From Apiotrichum sp. Y4204 (Eukaryota > Basidiomycota > Tremellomycetes > Trichosporonales > Trichosporonaceae): a stretch of DNA of 64,000 nt. Location of the stretch: positions 434,001 to 498,000 of the forward strand of contig JAMYHL010000022.1 in NCBI GenBank assembly GCA_025531455.1, given 5' to 3'. Below, piece after piece: positions 43,701-54,070 of this stretch; the first letter of the stretch is position 1, and the number at the start of each line of letters is the position of its first letter. The notes under the pieces are model-generated. The model did not search any database. It saw nothing but the letters and a program-made list of their open reading frames with translations, and was not told the origin of the DNA. The position numbers were made by a program, and so were the translations under genes.

Positions 43701-46081
43701 ATAGGAGTCAAGCCAGCATTGACCATGGCTGCATGGGAACGGGGAACCGTTGGTGACGACTCTGTCGCGCCGCGCGGGCGTCCCTGGTGTCCCGGGAGCG
43801 TAGGCATGGACGGGGATCGCATCGTGGTCGGGGACGGGCCGTCCGTGGGGCGCATGGGCTGCTGCAGCATCGTTGTCGGGGTACGTGGGCTGCGCAGAGG
43901 GGATGCGTTCGGGGGCACCGCTGGAAGGGCCTTGTCGTGCCAGGGAATGCTCAGCTGCGACACCTCAGAGTCAGCGCTTCCCAACCCTGGCCGGATTGCC
44001 TGCTCCGGCGTTGTGGTTCCTATGGGCGCGCTATCCTCCAGCTGGCTGAACGGCCGCGCAGGCATGTCGATATGCATTTCTAGAGGACTGTCGGACTTTT
44101 CCTGCGCACCGACGACCCAGTTGTTCTGCGAACCCGGCGGTGCGGAGGGGGGTGCAGAATCAGGACTAAACGCGGAGGGGAAGCTGTTGGCTTCTGCCGA
44201 AGTCGGGGTGTCGAGGTGCGTGGAGATGTCGGAGGTATCCGGAGGGGCTGACCGGGATGTGAGCATGGCGGGGGTGTACCCGCCGCTCATGTCGAGGGTG
44301 GAAGGGAGAGGTGGTGCATCATAGGAGGGGGAGAATGACGCTGCGACAAGCGTTGGCGTTTGGCGTCCGCCCTCGTCACCAGAGCTGAACGGCGTCTGGG
44401 GGCGAGGGATCTCCGCCCCCACGCCGGGAGCGGAGGCAACAGGCGCCTGTGGGACCGGTGCGACGAGCTCTGGTGGGATCGCCGGGGGGACCGCCACAGA
44501 CCTGCGGCGTGCGCCCGGCGCCGGCGCCTGAGAACCTGCTGGTGGCGCACCGAGTTGTCGAAGTGGGGATTTCGCGGGGACAGCCGGCGGCGCAGGACGC
44601 AGCGTGGAGGCGCGTTTGGCGTTGCTGCGTGTGAGATTGTGACTCCGAGGAGCCGGCGGCGGCGGGGGCTCGATGGTGAGGCCCGGCGACTTGCGATCCG
44701 GTCGTGATGTAGACGACAGTCTGGGAATGTTACTCGGGGGAAGAGGGGTGCGTTGGGTGAAAGACTCGGGCGACTGAACGATGGGTCTTGACTGTGCGGC
44801 GGTAGGTGTTGCCTGCAGGATCTCGAGGGCATTTCGCGGGCTCGCGGGAGGCGGTGTCACGGGGGCTGATCGCTTGACGGGAGAAAGGCTTCTCGAGGAG
44901 GTTCCCGACGTGGCCGGGCTGTTTATCCGGCTCGAGCTCGAGCCCATTGGGGATGTTGGCTGAAAGGACCAACGACGGTTCACTTTACTGCTGGCGGACT
45001 GGGGATGCCTGCTCGACGCCGTCGTGGCGAGGAGGTGGGTGGGCGATATGTGAATGGTGGAGCGCGACGAGGGCGAGGCTCTTGATGCGCGTAGAGACGA
45101 AGCCGGCGACGCCGACGCCTTTCCGTTGCTGCTCTTGGACGGTGACGGGCTGCGCGACGCGATGCTCGAAGCACGTGAACTAGCAGAAAGAGCTTTACGC
45201 CCACGAATGCTGACACCATTGACACGAGGGGTGCGCTGATCGCCAGAGGACACATTGTTCGAGCTGCTTCCTGGTCGCGAGGGGCTGCGCGACGGGCTTC
45301 GCGAGGTCGAGGCGCTGTGTGTACCACGCGAGTCTGCGCGCCGTCGGTTGGCAGCCGCCTTGTCCGAAAGGGGTGACCGCAGCCGTGTTGGGGACGAGTC
45401 GAGGACGTTGATGGCAGGCGTTGGCGACGCGGTGGACGGTGAGGTGGTGGGGGAGAGGGTGGGGATGCGGGAGGCAGTGTTGACATTCAGTGTTTTTGTG
45501 GGATCGCGAGATGAAGTCTGGACGCGCTTCACATTCCCACTGTTTGTGACCTCTGGTGACGCAAGGCTCGTGGAGGATGTCTGGCGACGGGGGATAGCGC
45601 TCGGTCCGGCACGTCGTTTGGGACTGGCAACGGACGGCATGATGGATCCATCTGCCGATCGCGTCCGCGATAATGCGTGTTGCCCTGTCGACGAGGGAAA
45701 TCCCAGATCGCGATCTCTACGAGGGGTGCCCGCGCCATTCGACGTTGTCGGACTTGCGATCATCTCTGGTGCATCTTCATCTGAGAACGACGGTGTTGGA
45801 CGCAGTAGCGCGGCATGAGGAGACAGCTTTGCAGATGCGCTGCCTGCCGAGGCGGATAATGACCGGGCCTTGCTCCTGTCACTCCGGAGACTGGAGGGAT
45901 AAGCCGAGGGGGCTGCGTGTGATGATGGCTTGGGGATGCGTGATGCGAATGACGAATGTGCCGATGACGGCGTGACGGCTGCAGCTGGCTGGCGTGGGGA
46001 GGAGGGCGGGGTGATGAACGGAACAGACAGCGACGAGGTGGAGCTCCGGCGCGAGACGGTGGACGCGCCGGGCTGCAACAT
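40706..46081 (-). CDS. DH-BAR-SH3 Rho-family guanine nucleotide exchange factor, Tuba/Gef1-like (1766 aa)
   Basis: Three exons, 46081-42953, 42918-42154 and 42112-40706; introns 34 and 41 nt. The first 830 residues are Ser/Pro/Thr-rich, disordered, with many basic phosphosite-like motifs and PxxP stretches. The DH domain begins HLIREIATTERAHATDLALI. It is interrupted by a Ser-rich loop of roughly 120 residues, resumes at ADIKAVFLNLTQLAQLSDEL, and has its core LDSMLIKPVQRIMKYPLLFEDL just after the first intron. No PH domain follows; instead there is a BAR-type helical region (DRRTLKVIAYKALLEDILAK, NPTMIIDKLNKKASDYARYL, LLEELPAFLEGYNRIIEIAV). Near the end, AVADFNPMEL...LPLMAGDLVDV is an SH3-like fold. 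DH-BAR exchange factors activate Cdc42 at membranes for polarity and septation; the GTPase is inferred. Confidence 0.9.
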
Positions 46082-48672
46082 GGCTGCTGTGGGGAGTGCC
46101 CGGCGTCGCTGTCGTTGTCGCCAGTGCCGGGAAGAGATGAGATGGTCGCGGCGGGGAGAGAGGGGAGGGGGGAGATGCCTCCGGGGAATGCGATGTGGTT
46201 ATGACTGATGGGTGCGTGTGATTGTGGATAGATAATTGTGTAATCCAGACGGTTTGTTGGAGGTGGTGGGGTGGTGGAGATGGTGGTGGTGGTGGTAGTG
46301 GCCGTGGTCGTGGTGGTGGTAGTGCCGGTGTGGGTGGTGTGTGTGTGTGTGTGTGGATCCAGTACGGGGTGGTTAGTTGCTGTTGCTGCAGGCGGCAGGA
46401 TCGGCGCGGCGGCTGACAACGGGCAAGAAAGAGGAGAGGAGGATGTGGGAGAGGGAGGAGAGCCGCGGCAGAAGGCTCATAGAACAGCTCGCTGCCTCCT
46501 CTCGCCCTCTCGGCGTCCACACGCCAAACCCTCTTCAACTGCTATTCTCAGGACGACGTTCCAGGCCTCCAGACCACTCTCTCCTCTTGGCCACTTGGGC
46601 TCACTCGACCCATCCCAGGCATGCATGCATGCTTCATAGCTTCATTCATCCCCACCCTCTATACCCTCTTTCCAACCCTGCAAACATGGGCGCTGGCCTC
46701 TCGACCCACCCTGCAATTGTCGCTGCACTGTTGTGATTGCAGACATGACTGGGCGCTGGAAGCTGGAAGCTGGGCGCTGTCCCTGGGCCCTAGAGAGAGA
46801 GGGTTCGAGGCCGAGGTATACCGTATTCCGTATGCACAGGGTGGTCTCGGGGGTTGACGAGACCACAACACGACACCAAACACAACAATCACGCAAACAC
46901 AACATGGCAGTAGACAAGTGGGCGGAACAACAGAGGAGCAAAAGCGAAAAGACGACGGCCGCCGCAGAACAGCGAGAAGGGTCCGGGTTGTGTCCCGAGC
47001 TGGCCGGGCTCACAGAAGGGAGCAGAAGAGAACCGGCCGGACAGGACAGGACACAGGCACAAGGGACAAGCGGTTAAGCGGCAACAGCATCAACACAGAC
47101 AGGTACATACATACAGACACCCACATGCACGCGCGCTTCCACCCGATCCACCTACAAGCGATCAAGACGACAACCACACAAAGAAAGGGCAGAGAAAAAA
47201 AATAAGGATAGAACATAATAAAGGCTGGCCAACGCACCAGGCACACAACGGCAAGAACCAGGGGATCCCGCACACCACACACCACCCCCCCATCGCGCAC
47301 CCTTTGCCTTGCGGAGGCCATGCTGCACTCCGCACGCGAATGTACCTCCATGTCGCCGTTCTCCATCCCCTGCTACAACAAGAATGCTCCTATACCCCCC
47401 ATGTCAGTGCGCACTCCCCCATCTTCCGGCCTTTCGGGCCGACGTTCCCCTGGTCCGGGCCCTGTTTGGTGTCTCTGGGATCTGGGCACGCCCCCGATCT
47501 CCGCTCCTGTCTTGGTGTACGAGGTATGCACAAGGTTCCCGGGGTGGGATCCCACCCCCTGACTCGCCGAGCTTTGTTTATAAAACGTATTTTTGTATAA
47601 GCAAGCGAGCAGGCGCACGCGAATGGCCGGACTCGGGAGGCTCAAAACAACTAACAAGCCCTAACGATCCTGCTTAATCACGGCTAGACGATACCACTTT
47701 CGGAGCGACGCTTCCAGACATGGGAAACTCTCCGCAGAAATCTCCCAGAACAGCACTACTGAATAGGTGGGCTGGGCTGCTCATCGTCTGCATCAAATTG
47801 CATTGAGGCGTCCAGTCACCATCATGATCAATTCGTGACGCATTCATCGTGCAGCACTTAACACGGAGCACACAGCACAAAATCACAGCATAGGCTCCAT
47901 TATGCGCACAGTGCACAGCCAAAAGCTACCTCGTCCAGAGCATTGCGTGCTGGGAGCCGGGAGACCCGGGGCTGTCCTAGACTCCATACTCCAGGCTTTA
48001 TGGATAAAGTTGCCGCTCGCGGTAGTGATTCCAGCGTTGCTAACGTGGGCGCAGGGTCTGGCTGAGTGTCGCGCTGGAAGTCGAGTTTACCTGCAGGTGA
48101 TAGGGGTGTCGATCGACTGCTCCATGATCGAGGATCCAAACACTGGAGCACAGAGTCTGGCATGGAACACATGGTAACGGATAACAGGTAAGACAGAATG
48201 CACCATTGCATGGGATCACGGGTGTGTGGATGTGGTAATGCCGGGAGTGGGGAGGAGTGGGGGACGGCATTGCCAGCATGGAGAGCACCAAGCATCGAAG
48301 TTCTGTGATCTTTTCGGCTCTCGGTTGTTTGGTTGGTGCCTGGATTCACAGTGTGTGCCTGGAAATTAGATCCACGCCGCACGGGCCACAGGTGTTGCAT
48401 GGACTGCATGACTGCATGGGCGCATGGGCCGAGGCTGCCAGATAGGCGTGGTCTGGGCATAAGGTACACGCTTCGTTACATAACAGCATTGGTCTGCTTC
48501 CGTCCCCTCAACGCCACCCATTACTAGTATCGTCCATATCCCATCGCAGCGAGAATCTATTGTTGCCATCAACAGTTTGAGAGAGCCGAGAGGAAAGAGA
48601 GTACAGTACAGTACAGAGGACACAATCTCGGCCTCCACTTTTACAAACCCACCTTCCATCCATCCATCCACA
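46082..48672. other. Long divergent intergenic region
   Basis: It lies between the Rho GEF and RPB4, which are transcribed away from each other. It holds the microsatellite listed below, CT-rich stretches, and scattered short ORFs without splice support. A pyrimidine- and purine-rich stretch just before 48673 fits the RPB4 leader. No gene is supported. Confidence 0.5.
46261..46356. repeat. GTG and GT microsatellite in the GEF upstream region
   Basis: A (GTG/GGT)n-rich tract at 46262-46319 is followed by a pure GT run at about 46337-46355. It lies 180-275 bp upstream of the GEF start, so it is probably in the promoter or 5' leader. Confidence 0.8.
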
Positions 48673-49607
48673 ATGGTCGACGAAAAGCCGACCCCGGCGC
48701 AGCTCGCAGGCGTACGCGCGCCAGAGCGGAGTCATCGCTCCCGGCGAGCGGCCGTGAGTAGTCCTGGCGCTGAGAGAATATCCACGATAAACTAAATACT
48801 GACCCCCAGCCGCTCGAGGAAGACGCGACCAAGCTGCAGTTTGGAGGTACGTCCCCAGCTGTGATACTCTCCAACAGCTGCCCATTCCGGACATGGCTTA
48901 CTCCAGACTTTGCGGACGGCGAGGCGCTCACAGTCGGCGAAGTCCAGACGATCATCAAGATGTCGCGTGACGTGCCCACGGCCCCACCGGTGCCGGACAA
49001 CAAGTGCGCCCATTTGCTAACCCATAATCTGACGGCAGGGTGTACAAGCAGACGATGGAGTACATCAAGGAGTTTGCGACGGTCGACCCGAACACGTCCG
49101 AGGCGATGCGAGCGTGGGTGGAGATAAGAGAAGGGAGCTGATGACAGGGCGCTCGGGTCTCGGCCGGGATTCCTCAACATGTTTGAGATTGCGCAGGTCA
49201 TGCATCTCCGCCCGGAGCGCGTTGAGGTTGCTGTTGCGCTTATCCCGAGGTGAGTGCGGCTGGGTGGAGCGAGGCAAGATGGAGTGTGGGATGAGGGGCA
49301 GGGATGTCGTGAAGATCATTCTGCCCATAGACAACCTCGGTTCACGGTGATTCTGGCTGGTACAGCCACAACGCTAAGCCAGCACTATCGAGAGGCTCCC
49401 AGTCAATGGCGTTTGGTCAATTGCCGCGACATTAACTGTCTGGCGAGTGCCTTCACTCATTGTCGCTCTTCCGTCTCTCAGTATCCCAGGAACAACGCTC
49501 ATATCAGCCTGGACCGTTACTCGCTCGGCGACGAGAACGAGGACATTCTGCAAAGCTTGCTCGACGACGTGCGCAGCATCTCGCGGTACGGCACGACGGG
49601 TGCGTGA
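48673..49607 (+). CDS. RPB4: RNA polymerase II subunit Rpb4 (163 aa)
   Basis: Six exons: 48673-48753, 48810-48846, 48907-49003, 49039-49113, 49148-49249, 49508-49607. The introns are 56, 60, 35, 34 and 258 nt. The joined product follows Rpb4: KLQFGDFADGEALTVGEVQ, VYKQTMEYIKEFATVDPN, then FEIAQVMHLRPERVEVAVAL with IPSL across the last junction, ending DILQSLLDDVRSISRYGTTG. The HRDC-like fold pairs with Rpb7 to form the polymerase II stalk, which works in initiation, mRNA export and decay. Length is close to the human protein. The final 258-nt intron is the longest in the window. The upstream leader has a purine/pyrimidine-rich tract (48643-48672). Confidence 0.92.
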
Positions 49608-49686
49608 GGGGTTCATACACGTAGAGGCAGCATGTACAATTATTACATCCACGAGATCATCACCATCTACGTATCTAGATCTACTA

Positions 49687-51060
49687 TCAATACTGGGGGA
49701 GATCAATCACGCCGCCGTTCTTGGCCCACACCGCGAGCTCGGGCGTGACCTTGATCTGGCACCCGAGCCGGCTCGGCCCGTCGCGGTACCCGAGCGCGGT
49801 GCCGAGCATGTCGAGCTCGTCCTCGTCCGGCGGCCCGATCGGCGCCGACGGGTCAATGTACATGTGGCAGGTTGCGCATTCTGGAGTCAGCAGGGCAACA
49901 CAAACGCGACGTGAGCAACACGCACCAAGGTTACCACCACACACGCCCTCGATGGCGGGCAGGTCAAACTCCTTTCCGACCTCGAGGAGCGAGTCGCCAA
50001 CGCGGGCATCCACAACTTTTTCCTCGCCCGCAAACGTCCTAAACCTCAAGGGAACGCGCACGGCCTCGCTCTGCGCCGTCGGCACCGTCGCTGTCGGCCC
50101 CTCAAACTTTGTCTCGCGCGGGAGGTGCCGAAGGATATTCGCCCACACTCTCGCCTGCGCGCCCGCATCGAGCCCGATCCGTCCCCGCCAGTGCGCCCAT
50201 ACCGGCGAATACGTCGGGCGGCGGTTCGCGACGTGCTCGACTAGCGCGGGCGCGTCTGCCGGAGTGAGGTTCGAGAGCATGTCCAGCGAGGGAACGAGGA
50301 GCGCGTTTGCCGCCCACCTAGGAATCAGCACCGCCCCTCCAGCCACGACTCACTTGTGCCCGCCAACATGCCCGACCTCGCGGACGGGAATATTGAGCTT
50401 GTGCTCCGCCACGACCTCGCGGAGCGCGGCGGCCAGCGCGCCGCCGGTGGTGCCGCACCGGCAGTCCCTGCTTCCGTGGGTACACACCAGAATCTCGGGC
50501 TTCTCGAGCCGGCCCCTAGCTGCCGGAAGGAAGTTTGGCGGGGCGAGCGAAATGTCCATCCGGGGCTCGTATTCCGCCGCCTTTGCCCATTCCTCGGATT
50601 TCAGCGTGTCCCGCGAAAAGGCCGTAAACGCAAACCGCGTGCCGTCGGGATACACCAGTGTGGCGGGGTAGATTTCCTCGTCTCTCGGTCCCGGGATGGG
50701 TTCATGGCCGACGCCGTCCCAGTACGCGTTTACGCCGATTTTTGTCTTTTTCAGCGCATAGGAGACGTCGCCGAGGAGGGGGAGGAGCTCGAGGTGCGAC
50801 GGCCACGAGGTGGGCGGGATGGGGATGGAGAAGAGGAGGAGCGCGCGGCGGTCGGCTTTGATGGAGCGCTCGAGCGGCTCGAATTGCGGTGAGGATTCAG
50901 GAGGAGGGGAGAGGTCGGTTGTGGGGATCGCCGCTGGTCGTCGGCCGGCGGGTGCGGCGGGCGCGGCGGTCGAGGAGTAGCGCGCGGGGATTACCTGCGC
51001 GACTGACCTCGCGATCGGGCGGAGCGGGCGGGCGGCGCGCAGATATCGCGCGAGACGCAT
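49687..51060 (-). CDS. Mitochondrial fusion of Apd1/Aim32-type [2Fe-2S] domain and adrenodoxin-type ferredoxin (430 aa)
   Basis: Exons 51060-50354, 50317-49926 and 49880-49687; introns 36 and 45 nt, phases 2 and 1. The N-terminus MRLARYLRAARPLRPIARSV is a mitochondrial presequence. Residues about 60-305 form a sucrase/ferredoxin-like (thioredoxin-fold) domain with ILVCTHGSRDCRCG and EVGHVGGHKWAANALL. Cys193 and Cys202 (nine apart) with His231 and His235 (four apart) match the bis-cysteine, bis-histidine cluster site of Apd1/Aim32. Residues about 320-430 form a second domain with Cys362-x5-Cys368-x2-Cys371 and Cys407, the adrenodoxin-type motif, plus VGDSLLEVGKEFDLPAIEG and ELDMLGTALGY. The splice junction at 49925 lies inside this motif and the frame continues cleanly, so the fusion is one gene. 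It should carry two [2Fe-2S] clusters and move electrons in the matrix. Confidence 0.88.
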
Positions 51061-51442
51061 TTTGGATGGTGGTGGTGGTTTTTGTGAGTGGTATGTCGAA
51101 GATCAAGATTGTGGTTCAGATATGCTCGGGGATCGGGTTGCTGATCCGTTTTCATCTCGGCTGGATCGCTTCGTCAATCGCTACTCTGCTGAGCCACTGG
51201 TGGGAGGCGGATTACGTCGCATGCTTTCGGGGTAAGTCACCACAACTCATCGCCAACCTCTGTGATGAACTCTCTTCCGTACACGATTCTACACAACGCT
51301 CTCACACATCCAATTGCTGCATTACAAAACATCGATACGCGGTAGATAGAAACAGATGCTATTCACCAGATACGGGTATTGGTCCCTCTGCCCGACGGGA
51401 CACCTCCCACTCCTCAGTCCAAGTCTCACTGCCACCTCCACC
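51061..51442. other. Intergenic region
   Basis: This 382-bp gap lies between the ferredoxin fusion start and the transporter stop, both on the minus strand, and holds the ferredoxin-fusion promoter. No gene is supported. Confidence 0.55.
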
Positions 51443-54070
51443 TCACGTTCGGCCCTCTCCGGGCTCGCGGCCCGATTTGGGGTGGAACGCCCAGTACGTG
51501 CCGAGACACATGAGAATGACGGAGATGACAAGGATGACAATGTGGAAGACAAACTGGAAGCGCGAGGCGACGGCGGCGGCCGCGCCGTCGTGCTCCTTTG
51601 TGATGCGTGGGCCGAGGCGGAGCCAGAAGATGATCTGCGGTCAGCAAAAGGACAGGCTCATCCAGCCAACGGTACTTACCGGGAGGATGATGCATATGAG
51701 GAAGGCGGAGAAGCTGCCGAGGAAGGCCATGACCTTTTCGAATCCGGGGAGGATGATTGCGGCGAACACGCAGCCGGCGGTGAGAATGGTGCGCGACACC
51801 ATGCGGAGCACGCCCTTGCTGCTCTCGCGCACCGTGTCGACCTCGTGGGGTACTGCTGGTGCCTTGGGCATCTCAATGTTGCTGTCGTCCGTGATGGCAT
51901 AGTCCGAAGCGGCAATGTCCGTGAGACGTGTGCTGATCGCCGAGCTGATCGCCTGCGAGACGGACATGGCACGCTGGCGCGCGGGCGGCTCTTGGTGGCG
52001 AGTGACCACCTCCGGGGCCGGGGCGAGGTTGAGGTAGCCTTCAATGGCAATGTGGAGCTGTGGTCAGAAGTGGAGTTCCATAACACCTACCGGTCGGGAG
52101 CAGAGGCCAAACTTGGTCAGGGGCGTGATAATGATCATCCAGATGGCGACGAGGTTGAGCCACTTGGGGTATCCGTATTTTGGCTCCATGAGGTCACGAG
52201 TGATCTAATGGTGAGCCTGGGGTAGCACTTCTGAACTCACCTCATCAGAGACAGAGTTTCCAATCATGAGGTATCCCGCGCCGCCGGCAACGAGGGAGAT
52301 CATCGCGGCCACCGTCTGGCGTCAGCACCAACATTTGTAATGTACCCACAAAGGCCATGTTGAAAATCCGGTCCACCGCCTCGGGGTGCTTCATGTCCCT
52401 CGCAATCGACGGCATGACACCGTGGCCACCAAAGCCAGCGAGAATGAGACCGATACCGCCGAGCCAGTTGGCGCCCTTGAGTTCGGGGCCGAGGTGAGTC
52501 GGCATGGGGTCAAGGATCGAGCCCGGCGCCTTGGTCTTCCAGAAGCCGTCGATGACGATGATGCCGACGAGGAGGAAGGTCGCGAGCGTGGAGAAAACAC
52601 TCGGCACGGAGAGGAGGTGGAGCGGCATGAAGACCGTGGGGACGACGATGACAAAGCTCAGCGCCATGAAAAACTCGGGCGAGCGTTGCGGGAAGACGAC
52701 CGCTACAGAGTCGCCAAACAGGACAATCATGGCGGTACTGGTGGTCAGTCACCGTCCAGATTCCAGGATCAGCAAGACCTACCCAAATGCGAAAAGCTCC
52801 ACGCAGAACCTGTCCCAGTTAGAATAATTATTTAGCGTGCACACGACTCACAGGAAGTTTATCACACCACCGACCCAAGAGCCAAACGCCTTGCGTCCAA
52901 TGTCAGTGTACCCGAACAACGAGTTGTCGGCAATGACGAGGTAGGCAAGAAGCTTGCCGCTGGGAGTCAGAAATATCCTTTGCAGGACACTCACGTGTGA
53001 CAGGTGAGGTAGGAGAAGCCGAGGAGCAGGATGGTGCCGCCAATCCAGCCCGCATACGAGAACGCAAGGGGCATGGAGAGAAGACCGACACCAATAAGCA
53101 CAGCGATAGAGTTGAAGAGCTGAGCATGAGCATACATCCACATTCCAAGCCGGGCTTGCACTCACCGTCTGCCCGTTGCTGCTGTCGCCGTTGCCCGGCG
53201 GGTGGGCGACGGACACGCGGCGTGCGCTGACGTTTGAAAATCGGCGGTGACCATGGCCGACGTTCGGGCTCACCCCCCGCCGACGGTGGGGCGAGGGCGA
53301 CAGGGTGTCCGGCTTCCAATTGCGCTGAATGGCGGTCGTGGGGCGTCCGGTGCGGAGCAGCGGGGTGCGTTCCGTCGCGGATTTGTCAGTACCGTTGGCC
53401 TCGCGGGTCTCGCGCTTGTTCACGTGCGGGCGGGCAATGGTCGGCTCGTCTGGGAGGACACGCGGGAGGGCGCGAGGTGTCTCCGAGCCCCCCGAGGTGA
53501 CCGAGGTGGAGAGCACGGCGTTGGGGCCCGTGGGCGTCGTGCTAAAGTAGTTGATGATCCCGCCGCGCTTGGAGGGCAGCGTCGTGGCGAGCGGGCAGGC
53601 GGTCTCGTCGCGCTCAATAACGGGCGAGAGCGGCCCGCGGCGCTCGACGTCGTCCTCGAAGAACGCCGACGTGTCCGCCGTGCTCTCGTTGTCTGGCGCG
53701 TCGCTCTCGCCCGCCTCGTCGCAGCTCTCGCACGCGCCGTGCCCTGACGGGCCGGCCTCGGGGTCCCACTCGCGCATCCGGTCGTCGCCTGCATCGCTCT
53801 CCCCGTCGTCCCACTGGTAGTCGACAAAGGACGGCGCGGACGGAAGGCCGGCGAAGAAGCGGTTTTGCGAGCGCGAGTCTGAGATTAGTATCCACTTATG
53901 CTTATCACGGCTGGCTGGGAACAGGTGGCTGCCGAGTTGGCGCTCCACCGCTCCGTCGACGTACAGCTGAAGACCATGTCGAGGGAGCTCTTCACGACGC
54001 TCCCCTTGCGCCTGCGCCCGTTGTCGGGATCGCTCGGCGGCGGCGGGATGGGCACACTGTCGCGGGCCAT
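51443..54070 (-). CDS. Vacuolar amino-acid transporter, AAAP family (Avt1-like, 741 aa)
   Basis: Ten exons: 54070-53965, 53878-53166, 53119-52995, 52959-52852, 52809-52783, 52737-52350, 52315-52241, 52204-52091, 52057-51680, 51634-51443. The introns are 33-86 nt and the exon at 52783-52809 is 27 nt. A hydrophilic N-terminus of about 270 residues, rich in Asp/Glu, Ser and Arg, contains ATERTPLLR, an acidic dileucine-like signal. The membrane part opens LFNSIAVLIGVGLLSMPLAF, the AAAP helix-1 signature, followed by FSYLTCHTGKLLAYLV, FAFGTAMIVLFGD, LILAGFGGHGVMPSIARDM and LMIGNSVSDEITRDLM. About 11 helices are predicted. A cytosolic loop of about 100 residues interrupts helices 9 and 10. Avt1-type carriers move neutral amino acids across the vacuolar membrane. 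The final helix ends FHPKSGRE. Confidence 0.88.

Noticed and set aside
42912..44324. 470-codon plus-strand ORF
   Set aside because: It is antisense to the disordered and DH parts of the Rho GEF, with low-complexity shadow composition and no domain pattern.
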